Origin: G963717155 sp963717155
GTDB taxonomy: Bacteria; Actinomycetota; Thermoleophilia; Gaiellales; JALYLC01
DNA: 64,000 nucleotides
NCBI GenBank assembly: GCA_963717155.1
Contig: OY970326.1
Span: forward strand, 992,001-1,056,000
Reading direction: 5' to 3'
Shown piece by piece: positions 15,609-23,771 of this stretch. The notes under the pieces are model-generated. The model worked only from the letters and a program-made list of their open reading frames with translations, was not told the DNA's origin and made no database searches. Every line of letters begins with the position of its first letter. Positions within the stretch are counted from its first letter, which is position 1. Made by a program: the position numbers and the translations under genes.

Positions 15609-16852
15609 GGAGCAGGCCGCAACAGGTGGATCTCCTGGGCGCGGTACTCGGGCTCGACGCGCCGCCCGCCATCGGGTGAGAACCCGGCGGCGGTGTAGAG
15701 CCGGCGAGCGCGCGCGTTGGCCTCGAAGACCCAGAGCGTGACGGCGCGTCCCTCGCCGCAGGCCGCGATTCCGTGCTCCAGCAGCTGCCGCCCGACACCG
15801 CGGCCGCCGGCGCTCGGCCGCACGTAGAGCGAGTAGATGTGGCCGTTGCGCGCGTCGTCGGGGTCGTTGCCGAAGCGCACCCAGCCAAGTACCGACCCGT
15901 CTGGCGACTCGGCGAGGACGGTCTGCTCGGTCGCCGAGGCCATCGGCAGCAACCAGTCGGCGACCTCTGCCTCGTCGAGCGCCGCGATCACGTCGTCGTC
16001 GACGATGCCCGGGTAGCCAGCCTGCCAGGACGAGACGAACACGGATGCGAGCTCGGCGGCGTCCGACTCGGTGGCGGCGCGCAGCGATGGCGCCTCGGAG
16101 GGGCGCACGTCCCCGTGGCTGCGCTCGAGATGGCGCCGGAAGCGGAAGCGATCGCCGCGGTAGAGCGAGCGCACGTACTCGGTAGGACGGCCATCGGTGT
16201 CGAGCGTGAGCCGTGAGAGCAGGAGCAGCGGGGCGGCCAGGCCGCAGCCGAGGAGCTCGGCCTCGCGGGCGCCGGCGACGACGGCTTCGATCGTCTCCTC
16301 GGCCGAGGCGAGCTCCACGCCGTAGTCGGAGAGCAGCAGCTGGTAGAACGATGCGCTCTCGCCGAGGGAGGCCGAGATCCCGTCGAAGCGCTCCGCGTTG
16401 AGGTACAGCACCTCGATGGCGATCGGCTCCCAGTCGGCAAGGCGCAGTCGCTCGATCTGCAGCACCTCGGTGCCCTCGCCAAGTCGCAGGGCGGTTGCGA
16501 TCTCGGCGCTTGCCGGGACCCGGCTCACATCGATCAGCTTCGAGCCCGGGACCATCCCGCGCGCCCGCATCTCCTCGGTGTGGCTGGTGAGGCCGAGTCG
16601 CTGCTCGATCTTCGCTCGTGCCACGAACGTGCCCTTGCCCTGGCGGCGGTGGATGCGCTGCTCGGCCTCGAGGCGCTGGAGCGCGTGCCGGACCGTCGCG
16701 CGGGAGACGCCGAACTGGGCGCCGAGCTCGCGCTCGGTCGGCAGGGCGGCACCCTCCGGGAGGCCTCGGATCATGTGGATCAGCGCCTCGCGCAGCCGTC
16801 GGTACTTCGGCTGGGCTCCCTTGGTTTCATCCGAGCGCACTCCGTCGAGCAC
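15605..16852 (-). CDS. GntR/UTRA transcriptional regulator fused to a GNAT acetyltransferase
   Basis: The 415-residue frame has an N-terminal GntR winged helix (residues 15-80, LPTERELGAQFGVSRATVRHAL). The UTRA ligand domain (about 95-245) carries the HutC-type pattern VLQIERLRLADWEPIAIE. A complete GNAT domain (about 256-413) has the acetyl-CoA loop VRPSAGGRGVGRQLL and EANARARRLYTAAGF. GntR-UTRA proteins such as NagR/DasR sense amino-sugar phosphates; the added GNAT domain is unusual. I start at GTG 16852, with GGGGAGGG just upstream, rather than a GTG 42 nt further out that lies in the probable operator. The TGA overlaps the amidase start. Confidence 0.88.
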   Translation of the reverse strand: MLDGVRSDETKGAQPKYRRLREALIHMIRGLPEGAALPTERELGAQFGVSRATVRHALQRLEAEQRIHRRQGKGTFVARAKIEQRLGLTSHTEEMRARGMVPGSKLIDVSRVPASAEIATALRLGEGTEVLQIERLRLADWEPIAIEVLYLNAERFDGISASLGESASFYQLLLSDYGVELASAEETIEAVVAGAREAELLGCGLAAPLLLLSRLTLDTDGRPTEYVRSLYRGDRFRFRRHLERSHGDVRPSEAPSLRAATESDAAELASVFVSSWQAGYPGIVDDDVIAALDEAEVADWLLPMASATEQTVLAESPDGSVLGWVRFGNDPDDARNGHIYSLYVRPSAGGRGVGRQLLEHGIAACGEGRAVTLWVFEANARARRLYTAAGFSPDGGRRVEPEYRAQEIHLLRPAP

Positions 16853-16886
16853 GTCACCCTCCCCGAGCTCGCTGCGACGCGCAGCG

Positions 16887-16902
16887 ATTGGCACCTACCA
16901 AT
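16887..16902. promoter_or_regulatory. Candidate GntR/NagR-type operator
   Basis: ATTGGCACCTACCAAT is a perfect inverted repeat (5-bp arms, 6-bp centre) in the divergent gap, 35 nt before the regulator start. Its size and ATTGG...CCAAT arms resemble operators of NagR-type UTRA regulators. A binding role is inferred from position and symmetry. Confidence 0.5.
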
Positions 16903-17005
16903 GGTCGCCCGGTATGGCGGACACCGCCCGACCATGCCTGTCCGGCAGACGTGGCAGAGGGGTACACCGTGAGCGATCGCGCACCAGAATACCGAAAATG
17001 ACTAT

Positions 17006-17034
17006 TTGACCGTACCACTACTGATTTGTATGAT
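17006..17034 (+). promoter_or_regulatory. Sigma-70-type promoter of the importer operon
   Basis: TTGACC (17006-17011) and TATGAT (17029-17034) are separated by exactly 17 bp, a near-consensus vegetative promoter. It lies 44 nt upstream of the binding-protein start and points into the ABC-anmK operon. The region around it is locally AT-rich compared with its neighbours. Confidence 0.8.
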
Positions 17035-17053
17035 CCTCGCCTTATTGGGCGAA

Positions 17054-17063
17054 CAGTGTACTG
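17054..17063. promoter_or_regulatory. Small palindrome in the importer leader
   Basis: CAGTGTACTG is a perfect 10-bp palindrome about 12-15 nt after the expected transcription start and just before the GGGAGG ribosome-binding site. A repressor bound here would block the operon. It is short, so chance is possible. Confidence 0.3.
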
Positions 17064-17077
17064 ACGGGAGGGCCAGC

Positions 17078-18631
17078 ATGGGTCGGCTACGAGGTCTCAG
17101 GGCAGTCACGATCGCGGTCGTGTGCGGGGTCGTCGCTGCGACGGTCGTATCGACCGCAGTCGCGTCCTCTGCGCGACATGCGGCGCCCGCGCGCGCGACG
17201 GCGAGCTCCAGCTTCGTCGTGGCGAACACGTCGAGCGTGCAGAAGCTCGACCCGGATGTCGTCACGAACTTCCTCGACTTCCAGGCGCTCGGCCTGATCT
17301 ACGACACCCTCGTCCAGTACAACGCCAAGCTCGAGATCACGCCGGATCTCGCGACGAGCTGGAAGTTCAGCAACGGCAACCGCACGCTGACGCTCCAGCT
17401 TCGCAAGGGCGTCGTGTTCCAGGACGGTTCGAAGTTCACGTCCGCGAACGTCGTGGCCTCGCTCGGTCGCGCCAAGAACCCGAAGACCGCTGACGCCTCC
17501 GCCTCGTTCATCGCGACCGTCAAGAAGGTCGTCCCGGCCGGGCCGTATGCCGTGAAGCTCCAGCTCTCCCGTCCGGATACGGCGGTGCTCAATGCCCTCA
17601 CGACGCTCAACCTCGCGATGCTGTCGACGAAGGCGATCGCCGCGGGCACGCTCGCGAAGAAGCCCGTCGGGACGGGCCCCTTCCAGTACTCCAGCTGGAC
17701 CCCGGGGACCTCGTTCGTCGTCACGGCCAACCCGACCTACTGGGGCGGCAAGGTCAAGCTGCCGCAGGTCGAGGTCAAGACGATCCCGAGCGAGCAATCG
17801 ATCGCCTCGGCCCTGCAGGCAAACAGCGTGCAGCTCGGCCTGCTGACCCAGCCGCAGGTGGCCGAGCACCTTCCGAAGTCGTTCACCGTCCAGAAGGTGC
17901 TCGACCTGTCCTACCGCGCGCTCATGCTGCAGGACAAGACGGGCCCGCTCGCCAACGTGAACAACAGGCTTGCGATGGCGTGTGCCCTCAACCGCCAGCA
18001 GGTCGTCAACAGCGCGGTCCTCGGTCAGGGTCGGCCCGTAGGCCCCGTGCCGCTCGGCCCGTACGCGTCGAAGCCCATCTCGGCCGTGTGCCCGACGCCG
18101 GATCTCACGCAGGCGAAGGCGTATCTCCAGAAGGCCGGCAACCCGGACGGGTTCTCGTTCACGGCGATCACCTCCAACGACCTCGACGCCACGAGCCAGG
18201 CCCAGGCGATCGCCGTGCAGGGGCAGTTCGCCCAGGTCGGCATCAAGATGAGCATCAGCAACCTCGCCGGCGACGCGTACATCCAGGACTGGCTGAAGGG
18301 CAACTTCCAGGCCGCGTTCGCCGAGAACGGCGCCGACCCGAGCCCGTACACGATGTACGGCCGCTACTTCGCGCCGAATCCGAACCTCGGAGTTCCGGCC
18401 GGCTACAGCGACCCGGCGCTCCAGCAGCTGCTCGTGCAGGGCGACCAGGCGGCCACGCCCGCCGCCAGTGCGAAGGTCTTCGCGAAGCTGAATCAGAACC
18501 TCACGGCGAACGCTGTGTGGCTGTGGCTGTTCGACAGCTACGTCTACGCGGTCCTCTCGCCGAAGGTGCACGGATTCCACCTTCCGCCCAACCGCGATCT
18601 CCAGTCGCTCAAGGACGCAACGCTCTCGTAG
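17078..18631 (+). CDS. ABC importer solute-binding protein, family 5 (peptide/muropeptide candidate)
   Basis: The 517-residue protein matches SBP family 5 (DppA/OppA): an early LDPDVVTNFLDFQALGLIYDTLV segment (read as PDVVTNFLDFQALGLIYD), ITPDLATSWKFSNGNRTLTL, GTGPFQYSSW and LAMACALNRQQVV. The N-terminus is a Sec signal with no lipobox Cys, so it is probably released or held by an uncleaved signal rather than lipid-anchored. GGGAGG stands 7 nt before the ATG. Binding to peptidoglycan peptides or muropeptides is inferred from AnmK in the same operon and the divergent MurQ-NagA genes. Confidence 0.88.
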   Translation: MGRLRGLRAVTIAVVCGVVAATVVSTAVASSARHAAPARATASSSFVVANTSSVQKLDPDVVTNFLDFQALGLIYDTLVQYNAKLEITPDLATSWKFSNGNRTLTLQLRKGVVFQDGSKFTSANVVASLGRAKNPKTADASASFIATVKKVVPAGPYAVKLQLSRPDTAVLNALTTLNLAMLSTKAIAAGTLAKKPVGTGPFQYSSWTPGTSFVVTANPTYWGGKVKLPQVEVKTIPSEQSIASALQANSVQLGLLTQPQVAEHLPKSFTVQKVLDLSYRALMLQDKTGPLANVNNRLAMACALNRQQVVNSAVLGQGRPVGPVPLGPYASKPISAVCPTPDLTQAKAYLQKAGNPDGFSFTAITSNDLDATSQAQAIAVQGQFAQVGIKMSISNLAGDAYIQDWLKGNFQAAFAENGADPSPYTMYGRYFAPNPNLGVPAGYSDPALQQLLVQGDQAATPAASAKVFAKLNQNLTANAVWLWLFDSYVYAVLSPKVHGFHLPPNRDLQSLKDATLS

Positions 18632-18646
18632 CACGGCTTCGCGCGG

Positions 18647-18682
18647 AGGCCTGCCGGGTGCGCGAAGATGCCCGGCAGGCCT
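18647..18682 (+). terminator. Attenuating stem-loop after the binding-protein gene
   Basis: AGGCCTGCCGGG and CCCGGCAGGCCT form a perfect 12-bp stem with a 12-nt loop in the 79-bp gap before the first permease. No T run follows. Such stem-loops usually stabilise the binding-protein message and reduce read-through to permeases, giving excess binding protein. Confidence 0.7.
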
Positions 18683-18710
18683 TCGGACATCCGGATCGAG
18701 GAGTCATCGC

Positions 18711-19667
18711 TTGCTGCTCGGGGTAGCCCGGCGCCTGGTCAGCATGATCGTCACGCTGTTCGGCGTCGCGGTCGTGATCTTCGTCATCCTGCGGCTGCTT
18801 CCCGGCGACGCGATCACGGCATCACTCGGGGTCAGCGAGGGGCTCCTGAGTCCGGCGCAGCGTGCGGCTCTGAACGACTACTACGGCATCGGGCAGCCGG
18901 CGGCCGAACAGTTCCTCTCGTGGCTGCACCAGACGCTGACGGGCAATCTCGGCGTCTCGCTGGCCTCTCGCACGTCCGTCTCGAGCCTGATCTGGGAGGC
19001 GCTCCCGGTCACGCTCGAGGTCTCATTCGCGGCGCTCGTGCTCGGCTTGCTGCTGGGTGTCGGCCTCGGGATGGTCGGCGCGCTGCACCCCGGGAAGCCT
19101 GCTGACGACGTGGGGCAGGGAGTCGCCGTGATCGGTCTCGGCGTCCCGAGCTTCGTGATCGGCACCGCGCTCGTGACGTTCCTCTCGTCGCACTTCCACT
19201 ACTTCCCGTCGTCACAGGGCTACGCGGGAATCACGAGCGACCCGTGGCTCAACTTCCAGCAGATCATCCTGCCGGCCGCGGTGCTGAGCCTCGGCATCGG
19301 CGCGGCGATCATGCGCACGACACGCGCTGCGGTGCTCGAGGTCAGCAGCCTCGGCTTCATGCGCACCGCGCGCGGGAAGGGCATTCCGGGTCACGCGGTC
19401 GTCTGGCGGCACCTCTTTCTCAACGCGCTCGTGCCGATCATCACGATGTCGGGGATCCAGTTCGGCTACCTGCTCGGCGGCGAGGTCATCATCGAGCAGA
19501 TCTTCGTCCTACCCGGGCTCGGTCGACTGCTCGTGACATCCATCAACCAACGAGACTTCCCGGTCGTTCAGAGCATCACGATGCTGTTCGCCACGGGATT
19601 CGTGGTCGTGAACATGCTCGTCGACGTGGCGTGCTCGCTGATCGACCCGAGGACGAGAGCGCGTTGA
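18711..19667 (+). CDS. ABC importer permease, DppB type
   Basis: The 318-residue inner-membrane protein has the DppB/OppB layout: N-terminal helix RRLVSMIVTLFGVAVVIFVI, RLLPGDAI, a large first loop with QFLSWLHQTLTGNLGVSL, and the EAA-type coupling motif (FMRTARGKGIPGHAVVWRH). The end is VEQIF-like IIEQIFVLPGLGRLL. Start TTG at 18711 is chosen because GAGGAG precedes it by 7 nt. The stop overlaps the next gene as TTGA. Confidence 0.93.
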   Translation: MLLGVARRLVSMIVTLFGVAVVIFVILRLLPGDAITASLGVSEGLLSPAQRAALNDYYGIGQPAAEQFLSWLHQTLTGNLGVSLASRTSVSSLIWEALPVTLEVSFAALVLGLLLGVGLGMVGALHPGKPADDVGQGVAVIGLGVPSFVIGTALVTFLSSHFHYFPSSQGYAGITSDPWLNFQQIILPAAVLSLGIGAAIMRTTRAAVLEVSSLGFMRTARGKGIPGHAVVWRHLFLNALVPIITMSGIQFGYLLGGEVIIEQIFVLPGLGRLLVTSINQRDFPVVQSITMLFATGFVVVNMLVDVACSLIDPRTRAR

Positions 19668-20572
19668 GCATCGTCGATCCCACGACGGCGCACCTCGGCC
19701 CGGAAGCGTCCGACACGCAGGACATGCTCGGCTCGCGACCCGGGCTCCTCCGCGCGCTCTGGCAGAACCGGAACGGCCGTCTCGGCATCCTGCTCGTCTG
19801 GCTGGTCGTGCTGGGCGCCGTGATCAGCAAGTTGGGCCTGACGCGGTACAACCCGCAGACCCAGGATCCGAACGCCGTGCTCCAGAGCCCGAGCCTCGAG
19901 CACCTGTTCGGCACGGATCAGTTCGGACGGGACGTGTTCTCGCTCGTGCTCGAGGGCATCGGCGTGTCGCTCGAGATCGCGCTGATCGCCCTGATCATCG
20001 CGGGTGGAATCGGGACCCTCGGCGGCATCATCGCCGGCTACGTGGGCGGCGTCACGTCGTGGTCCATCCTCCGCGCCACCGACATCGTGTTCGCGATTCC
20101 CGCGATCCTGCTGGCGCTCGCGATCGTCACTGCCCTCGGGCCCGGCATCTTCGATAGTGCGCTCGCGATCGGCGTGGGCTACATCCCGATCTTCGTGCGC
20201 GTGGTGCGCGCCCCCGTGCTCGCCCTGCGCGAGGCCGACTTCGTGCGAGCAGGACGCGTGCTCGGCTACTCGCGGCTGCGCCTCCTGTTCCGCCACATCC
20301 TGCCGAGCGTGTCGGGCGCGATCGCGGTCCAGGCGAGCCTCGCGCTCGCGTGGGCGATCCTGGCCGAGGCGAGCCTGAGCTTCCTCGGGCTCGGGCCACC
20401 GCCACCCACCGCGTCGCTGGGCGAGATGGTCAGCCAGTCGAGCAGCCTCGCCAGCATCGCCTGGTGGACGCTCGCAGGGCCGTCTGTCGCGATCGTGCTC
20501 GCGGTGATCGGGTTCAACTTCCTCGGGGATGGCCTGCGGGATGCAGCCGACCCGCGATCCAGAGGCAGGTAG
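19664..20572 (+). CDS. ABC importer permease, DppC type
   Basis: The 302-residue membrane protein has the DppC N-terminus and periplasmic HLFGTDQFGRDVFSLVLEG, several transmembrane helices, and the EAA loop (EADFVRAGRVLGYSRLRLLFRH in outline). It ends in the typical LGDGLRDAADPR. The TTG start overlaps the upstream stop. With the DppB-type gene it forms the heterodimeric channel. Confidence 0.93.
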   Translation: MSIVDPTTAHLGPEASDTQDMLGSRPGLLRALWQNRNGRLGILLVWLVVLGAVISKLGLTRYNPQTQDPNAVLQSPSLEHLFGTDQFGRDVFSLVLEGIGVSLEIALIALIIAGGIGTLGGIIAGYVGGVTSWSILRATDIVFAIPAILLALAIVTALGPGIFDSALAIGVGYIPIFVRVVRAPVLALREADFVRAGRVLGYSRLRLLFRHILPSVSGAIAVQASLALAWAILAEASLSFLGLGPPPPTASLGEMVSQSSSLASIAWWTLAGPSVAIVLAVIGFNFLGDGLRDAADPRSRGR

Positions 20573-20575
20573 CAG

Positions 20576-21772
20576 TTGCGTGTGATCGGGATGATCTCCG
20601 GGACCTCGTACGACGCGATCGAGGCGGTCGCCGCCGACCTCGAGCTGGACGGCTCCACGATCGTCGTCGACCTGCTCGGCCACGTCTCGGCCGCGTATCC
20701 GGCCGACCTGCACGATGCGATCGCGGAGATGCTGCCTCCGGGCGGGACCACGATCGAGCAGGTGTGCAGGCTCGACACGGCGATCGGGCAGCGGTTCGCC
20801 GAGGTCGCCGCCGACCTCGCTGCCGCGTGCTGCGACGGCGAGATCGACGTGGTGTGCTCGCACGGGCAGACGGTCTTCCACTGGGTCGAGGAGTCCAGGG
20901 CGCGCGGGACGCTCCAGCTCGGGCAGCCGGCGTTCATCGCCGAGCGGACGGGTGCGACGGTCGTCAGCGACGTTCGCACCCGCGACATCGCCGCCGGAGG
21001 TCACGGTGCGCCGCTCGCGAGCCTGCTCGACGTGCTCCTGCTCGGGGCGCATCCCGCCCACGTGTGCGGCTCCCTCAACCTCGGCGGGATCGCCAACGTC
21101 ACGGTGGTGGGGCCGGACCGCGATCCGATCGCGTTCGACACCGGCCCGGCGAGCGCTCTGCTGGACGCTGTCGTGAGCTCGAGCACTGGCGGCCGCGAGA
21201 CCTTCGACCGTGATGGGCTGGGCGCGGCGAGGGGCACGATCGACGCCACGCTGCTCGCACGCTTCCTGGACGAGCCGTACTACGCCGCCCCGCCGCCCAA
21301 GTCGACGGGCAAGGAGCTCTTCCACCTCGACTACGTCCGTGAGCGGGTCGGCGAGCAGCACATCGCGCAGGACGATCTACTGGCGACGCTGACCGCGCTC
21401 TCGGCCGAGGTCGTTGCAGCCGATCTCCGCCGGCTCGACGTCGCCGAGGTGGTCGCGGCCGGCGGGGGCACGCGGAACCCGACGCTCATGCGCGAGCTCG
21501 AGCGGCGTCTTCCCGGAGTGCCGATCAGGACGATCGACGACTACGGCGTTGCCGAGTCCGCGAAGGAGGCGTTGGTCTTCGCGCTGATCGGCTTCCTCAC
21601 GGTGCACCGGCTCCCCGGCGCCATCGCGTCGTGCACGGGTGCCACACGGGCGACCGTGCTCGGGTCGGTCGCGCCCGGATCGAGCCCGCTGGCGCTCACG
21701 CCAGATCCGGTCGCTCCAACGCGTCTGATCGTGCGCACGCCGCTCTCGGCCGTAGGCGCCCTCCGGGCGTGA
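20576..21772 (+). CDS. anmK: Anhydro-N-acetylmuramic acid kinase AnmK
   Basis: AnmK opens the 1,6-anhydro ring of anhMurNAc and phosphorylates it to MurNAc-6-P, the substrate of MurQ. The 398-residue protein shows IGMISGTSYDAIE, CSHGQTVFH, LQLGQPAFIAERTG, VRTRDIAAGGHGAPL, SLNLGGIANVTVVG and FDTGPASALLDA. PPPKSTGKELF and VAAGGGTRNP follow. The first motif is usually GTSLDGID; here Tyr-Asp-Ala-Ile-Glu replaces part of it, while the Asp in GPxxxLLD is kept. It lies 3 nt after dppC, starts with TTG and overlaps the next ATPase gene (GTGA), so it is an integral part of the importer operon. Confidence 0.92.
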   Translation: MRVIGMISGTSYDAIEAVAADLELDGSTIVVDLLGHVSAAYPADLHDAIAEMLPPGGTTIEQVCRLDTAIGQRFAEVAADLAAACCDGEIDVVCSHGQTVFHWVEESRARGTLQLGQPAFIAERTGATVVSDVRTRDIAAGGHGAPLASLLDVLLLGAHPAHVCGSLNLGGIANVTVVGPDRDPIAFDTGPASALLDAVVSSSTGGRETFDRDGLGAARGTIDATLLARFLDEPYYAAPPPKSTGKELFHLDYVRERVGEQHIAQDDLLATLTALSAEVVAADLRRLDVAEVVAAGGGTRNPTLMRELERRLPGVPIRTIDDYGVAESAKEALVFALIGFLTVHRLPGAIASCTGATRATVLGSVAPGSSPLALTPDPVAPTRLIVRTPLSAVGALRA

Positions 21773-22746
21773 GCGAGCTCCTGTCCATCCGCGACCTGCG
21801 GGTCGGCCTCCGACGTGGACGCGACGTCTCGGAGATCGTCCGCGGCGTCGATCTCGACGTCGCGCCGGGCGAGAAGCTCGGCATCGTCGGCGAGAGCGGT
21901 TCGGGCAAGACCCTCACCATCCTCTCCATCCTCCAGCTGCTGCCTGCGCCGCTCGAGATACTCGGCGGGTCGGTGGGCTTTGCGGGCGAGGACGTTCGCG
22001 GCGTGTCGCCACGACGTCTGAGGCAGATTCGCGGTGGCGAGGTGGCGATGGTCTACCAGGACCCGATGAGCTCGCTGAACCCGCTCCTGCGCGTCGGCAC
22101 CCAGATCGTCGAGACCCTCCGTGCACACGGAGTCGACCAGGAGCGCGCAGAGACCCGTACCCGCGACGTGCTCGGCCACGTCGGCCTCTCCGACCCCGCG
22201 CGCGTCGCGAGCTCGTTCCCCCACGAGCTCTCGGGCGGCATGCTCCAGCGGGTGATGATCGCGATGGCGCTCTCGACCTCGCCGCGCGTGCTCGTGGCCG
22301 ACGAGCCGACGACGGCGCTCGACGTCACCATCCAGCAGCAGATCCTCGAGCTCGTCGACGGGCTGCAGGCCGAGACCGGCATGGCGGTCGTCTGGGTGAC
22401 GCACGATCTCGGCGTGGTCGCGCGGCTCGTGGACCGCGTCGCCGTGATGTACGCAGGTCGCATCGTCGAGCAGGCCGCGACCCACGACATCTTCGCCCGG
22501 CCCCAGCACCCCTACACGGCTGCGTTGCTTGACTCGCTGCCCGGCCCGAGCACGGTCCATCGCCGGCCACTGCGCCAGATCGGAGGAACGCCGCCCGATC
22601 CCGCGCGCCTGGGCGTCGGATGCCCGTTCCGCTTTCGCTGCGCCTCGGCCGACGACCACTGTGCGGCCGAGGAGCCCGGCCTGCTGAACCGCGGGCCCGG
22701 ACAGGTGGCGGCGTGCTGGAAGGAGCCCTCGACATGGGTGAGGTGA
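21769..22746 (+). CDS. ABC importer ATPase, DppD type
   Basis: The 325-residue ATPase has Walker A GESGSGKT near residue 42, Q-loop YQDPMSSLNP, signature ELSGGMLQRV, Walker B VLVADEPTTALD and switch THDLG. The C-terminal oligopeptide/dipeptide domain has HPYTAAL and the Cys pattern CPFRFRCASADDHC found in Dpp/Opp ATPases. Start GTG overlaps the anmK stop. Confidence 0.94.
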   Translation: MSELLSIRDLRVGLRRGRDVSEIVRGVDLDVAPGEKLGIVGESGSGKTLTILSILQLLPAPLEILGGSVGFAGEDVRGVSPRRLRQIRGGEVAMVYQDPMSSLNPLLRVGTQIVETLRAHGVDQERAETRTRDVLGHVGLSDPARVASSFPHELSGGMLQRVMIAMALSTSPRVLVADEPTTALDVTIQQQILELVDGLQAETGMAVVWVTHDLGVVARLVDRVAVMYAGRIVEQAATHDIFARPQHPYTAALLDSLPGPSTVHRRPLRQIGGTPPDPARLGVGCPFRFRCASADDHCAAEEPGLLNRGPGQVAACWKEPSTWVR

Positions 22747-23732
22747 TGCTGCGCGCGAGCGGGCTGGTGAAGGAGTACGGCGGACGGCGCGGGAAGCCGC
22801 CGGTTCGCGCGTTGCGTGGTGTCTCGCTCGAGCTCGAGACCGGCCGCACGCTCGGGGTGGTCGGGGAGAGCGGTTGCGGCAAGTCGACGCTCGCGCGCCT
22901 GCTGGTGGGGCTGGAGGAGCCGACCGCAGGCACGATCGAGATCGAGGGTGCGGCGATCGCCGCCGGATCGACGAGGGAGCGCCGCACGCTCGCGCGGCGC
23001 ATCCAGCTCGTCTTCCAGGATCCCTTCTCGTCACTCGACCCGCGGCTCACGGTCGAGCGCGCACTCGGCGAGGTGCTCAAGGTGCATCGACTCGGCGAGC
23101 GCAGCGGCCGCGCCACTCGGATCGCCGAGCTCCTCGAGATGGTCGCGCTCGGATCGCGCTTCGCCGGACGCTACCCGCACGAGCTGTCGGGCGGCCAGGC
23201 GCAGCGTGTCGCGATCGCGCGCGCCCTGGCCGTCGAGCCTCGGATCCTCGTGCTCGACGAGCCGACCTCCGCGCTCGACGTGTCGGTCCGTGCAGAGGTC
23301 ATGAACCTGCTGCTGCGGCTGCAGGACGAGCTCGCGCTCACGTACGTGTTCATCAGCCACGACCTCGGCATGGTCCGTCACATCAGCGACCAGATCGAGG
23401 TGATGTACCTGGGTCGGGTGGTCGAGTCCGGTCCGTACGATCTCGTGCTCGACGGCGCGCTTCATCCCTACACGCGTGCGCTCGCCGCCGCCGTTCCGGT
23501 TCCCGATCCGGTGCTCGATCAACAGCGCAGGACGGAGGGACTCGAGCATCCGGTGGCGGTGGTCGCCGAGCCGGCCTCGGGCTGCCCGTACCACCCGCGC
23601 TGCCCTCTCGCCGAGGCCGTCTGCCTCGAGATCGATCCGCCGCTGGTCGAGCTCGCGCCGGGGCACATGGCGGCCTGCCACGTCGCCGCGCGCGAGGCCG
23701 GGCTGACCGCTCCGGCAGCGGCCTCGCAGTGA
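22734..23732 (+). CDS. ABC importer ATPase, DppF type
   Basis: The 332-residue ATPase has Walker A GESGCGKST, FQDPFSSLDPRL, signature HELSGGQAQRVAIARAL, Walker B ILVLDEPTSALD, and C-terminal HPYTRAL with CPYHPRCPLAEAVC. AAGGAG stands 8 nt before the ATG at 22734, which overlaps the previous gene by 13 nt; an ATG at 22746 would start exactly at the TGATG junction. It ends the importer operon, and a HEAT-repeat gene with its own promoter follows. Confidence 0.94.
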   Translation: MGEVMLRASGLVKEYGGRRGKPPVRALRGVSLELETGRTLGVVGESGCGKSTLARLLVGLEEPTAGTIEIEGAAIAAGSTRERRTLARRIQLVFQDPFSSLDPRLTVERALGEVLKVHRLGERSGRATRIAELLEMVALGSRFAGRYPHELSGGQAQRVAIARALAVEPRILVLDEPTSALDVSVRAEVMNLLLRLQDELALTYVFISHDLGMVRHISDQIEVMYLGRVVESGPYDLVLDGALHPYTRALAAAVPVPDPVLDQQRRTEGLEHPVAVVAEPASGCPYHPRCPLAEAVCLEIDPPLVELAPGHMAACHVAAREAGLTAPAAASQ

Positions 23733-23759
23733 CTGCCCGCCGCGTCGGGGTCACTCCAC

Positions 23760-23765
23760 TAGGTT
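23760..23765 (+). promoter_or_regulatory. -10 element of a leaderless transcript
   Basis: TAGGTT is followed by 6 nt and then the ATG of the HEAT-repeat gene, with no Shine-Dalgarno. This is the actinobacterial TANNNT arrangement in which transcription starts at the start codon. Confidence 0.6.
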
Positions 23766-23771
23766 GCCCGC

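Noticed and set aside
17006..17077. Upstream extension of the binding-protein gene starting at TTG 17006
   Set aside because: The TTG is the -35 box of a good promoter; the ATG at 17078 has a Shine-Dalgarno and a signal peptide.
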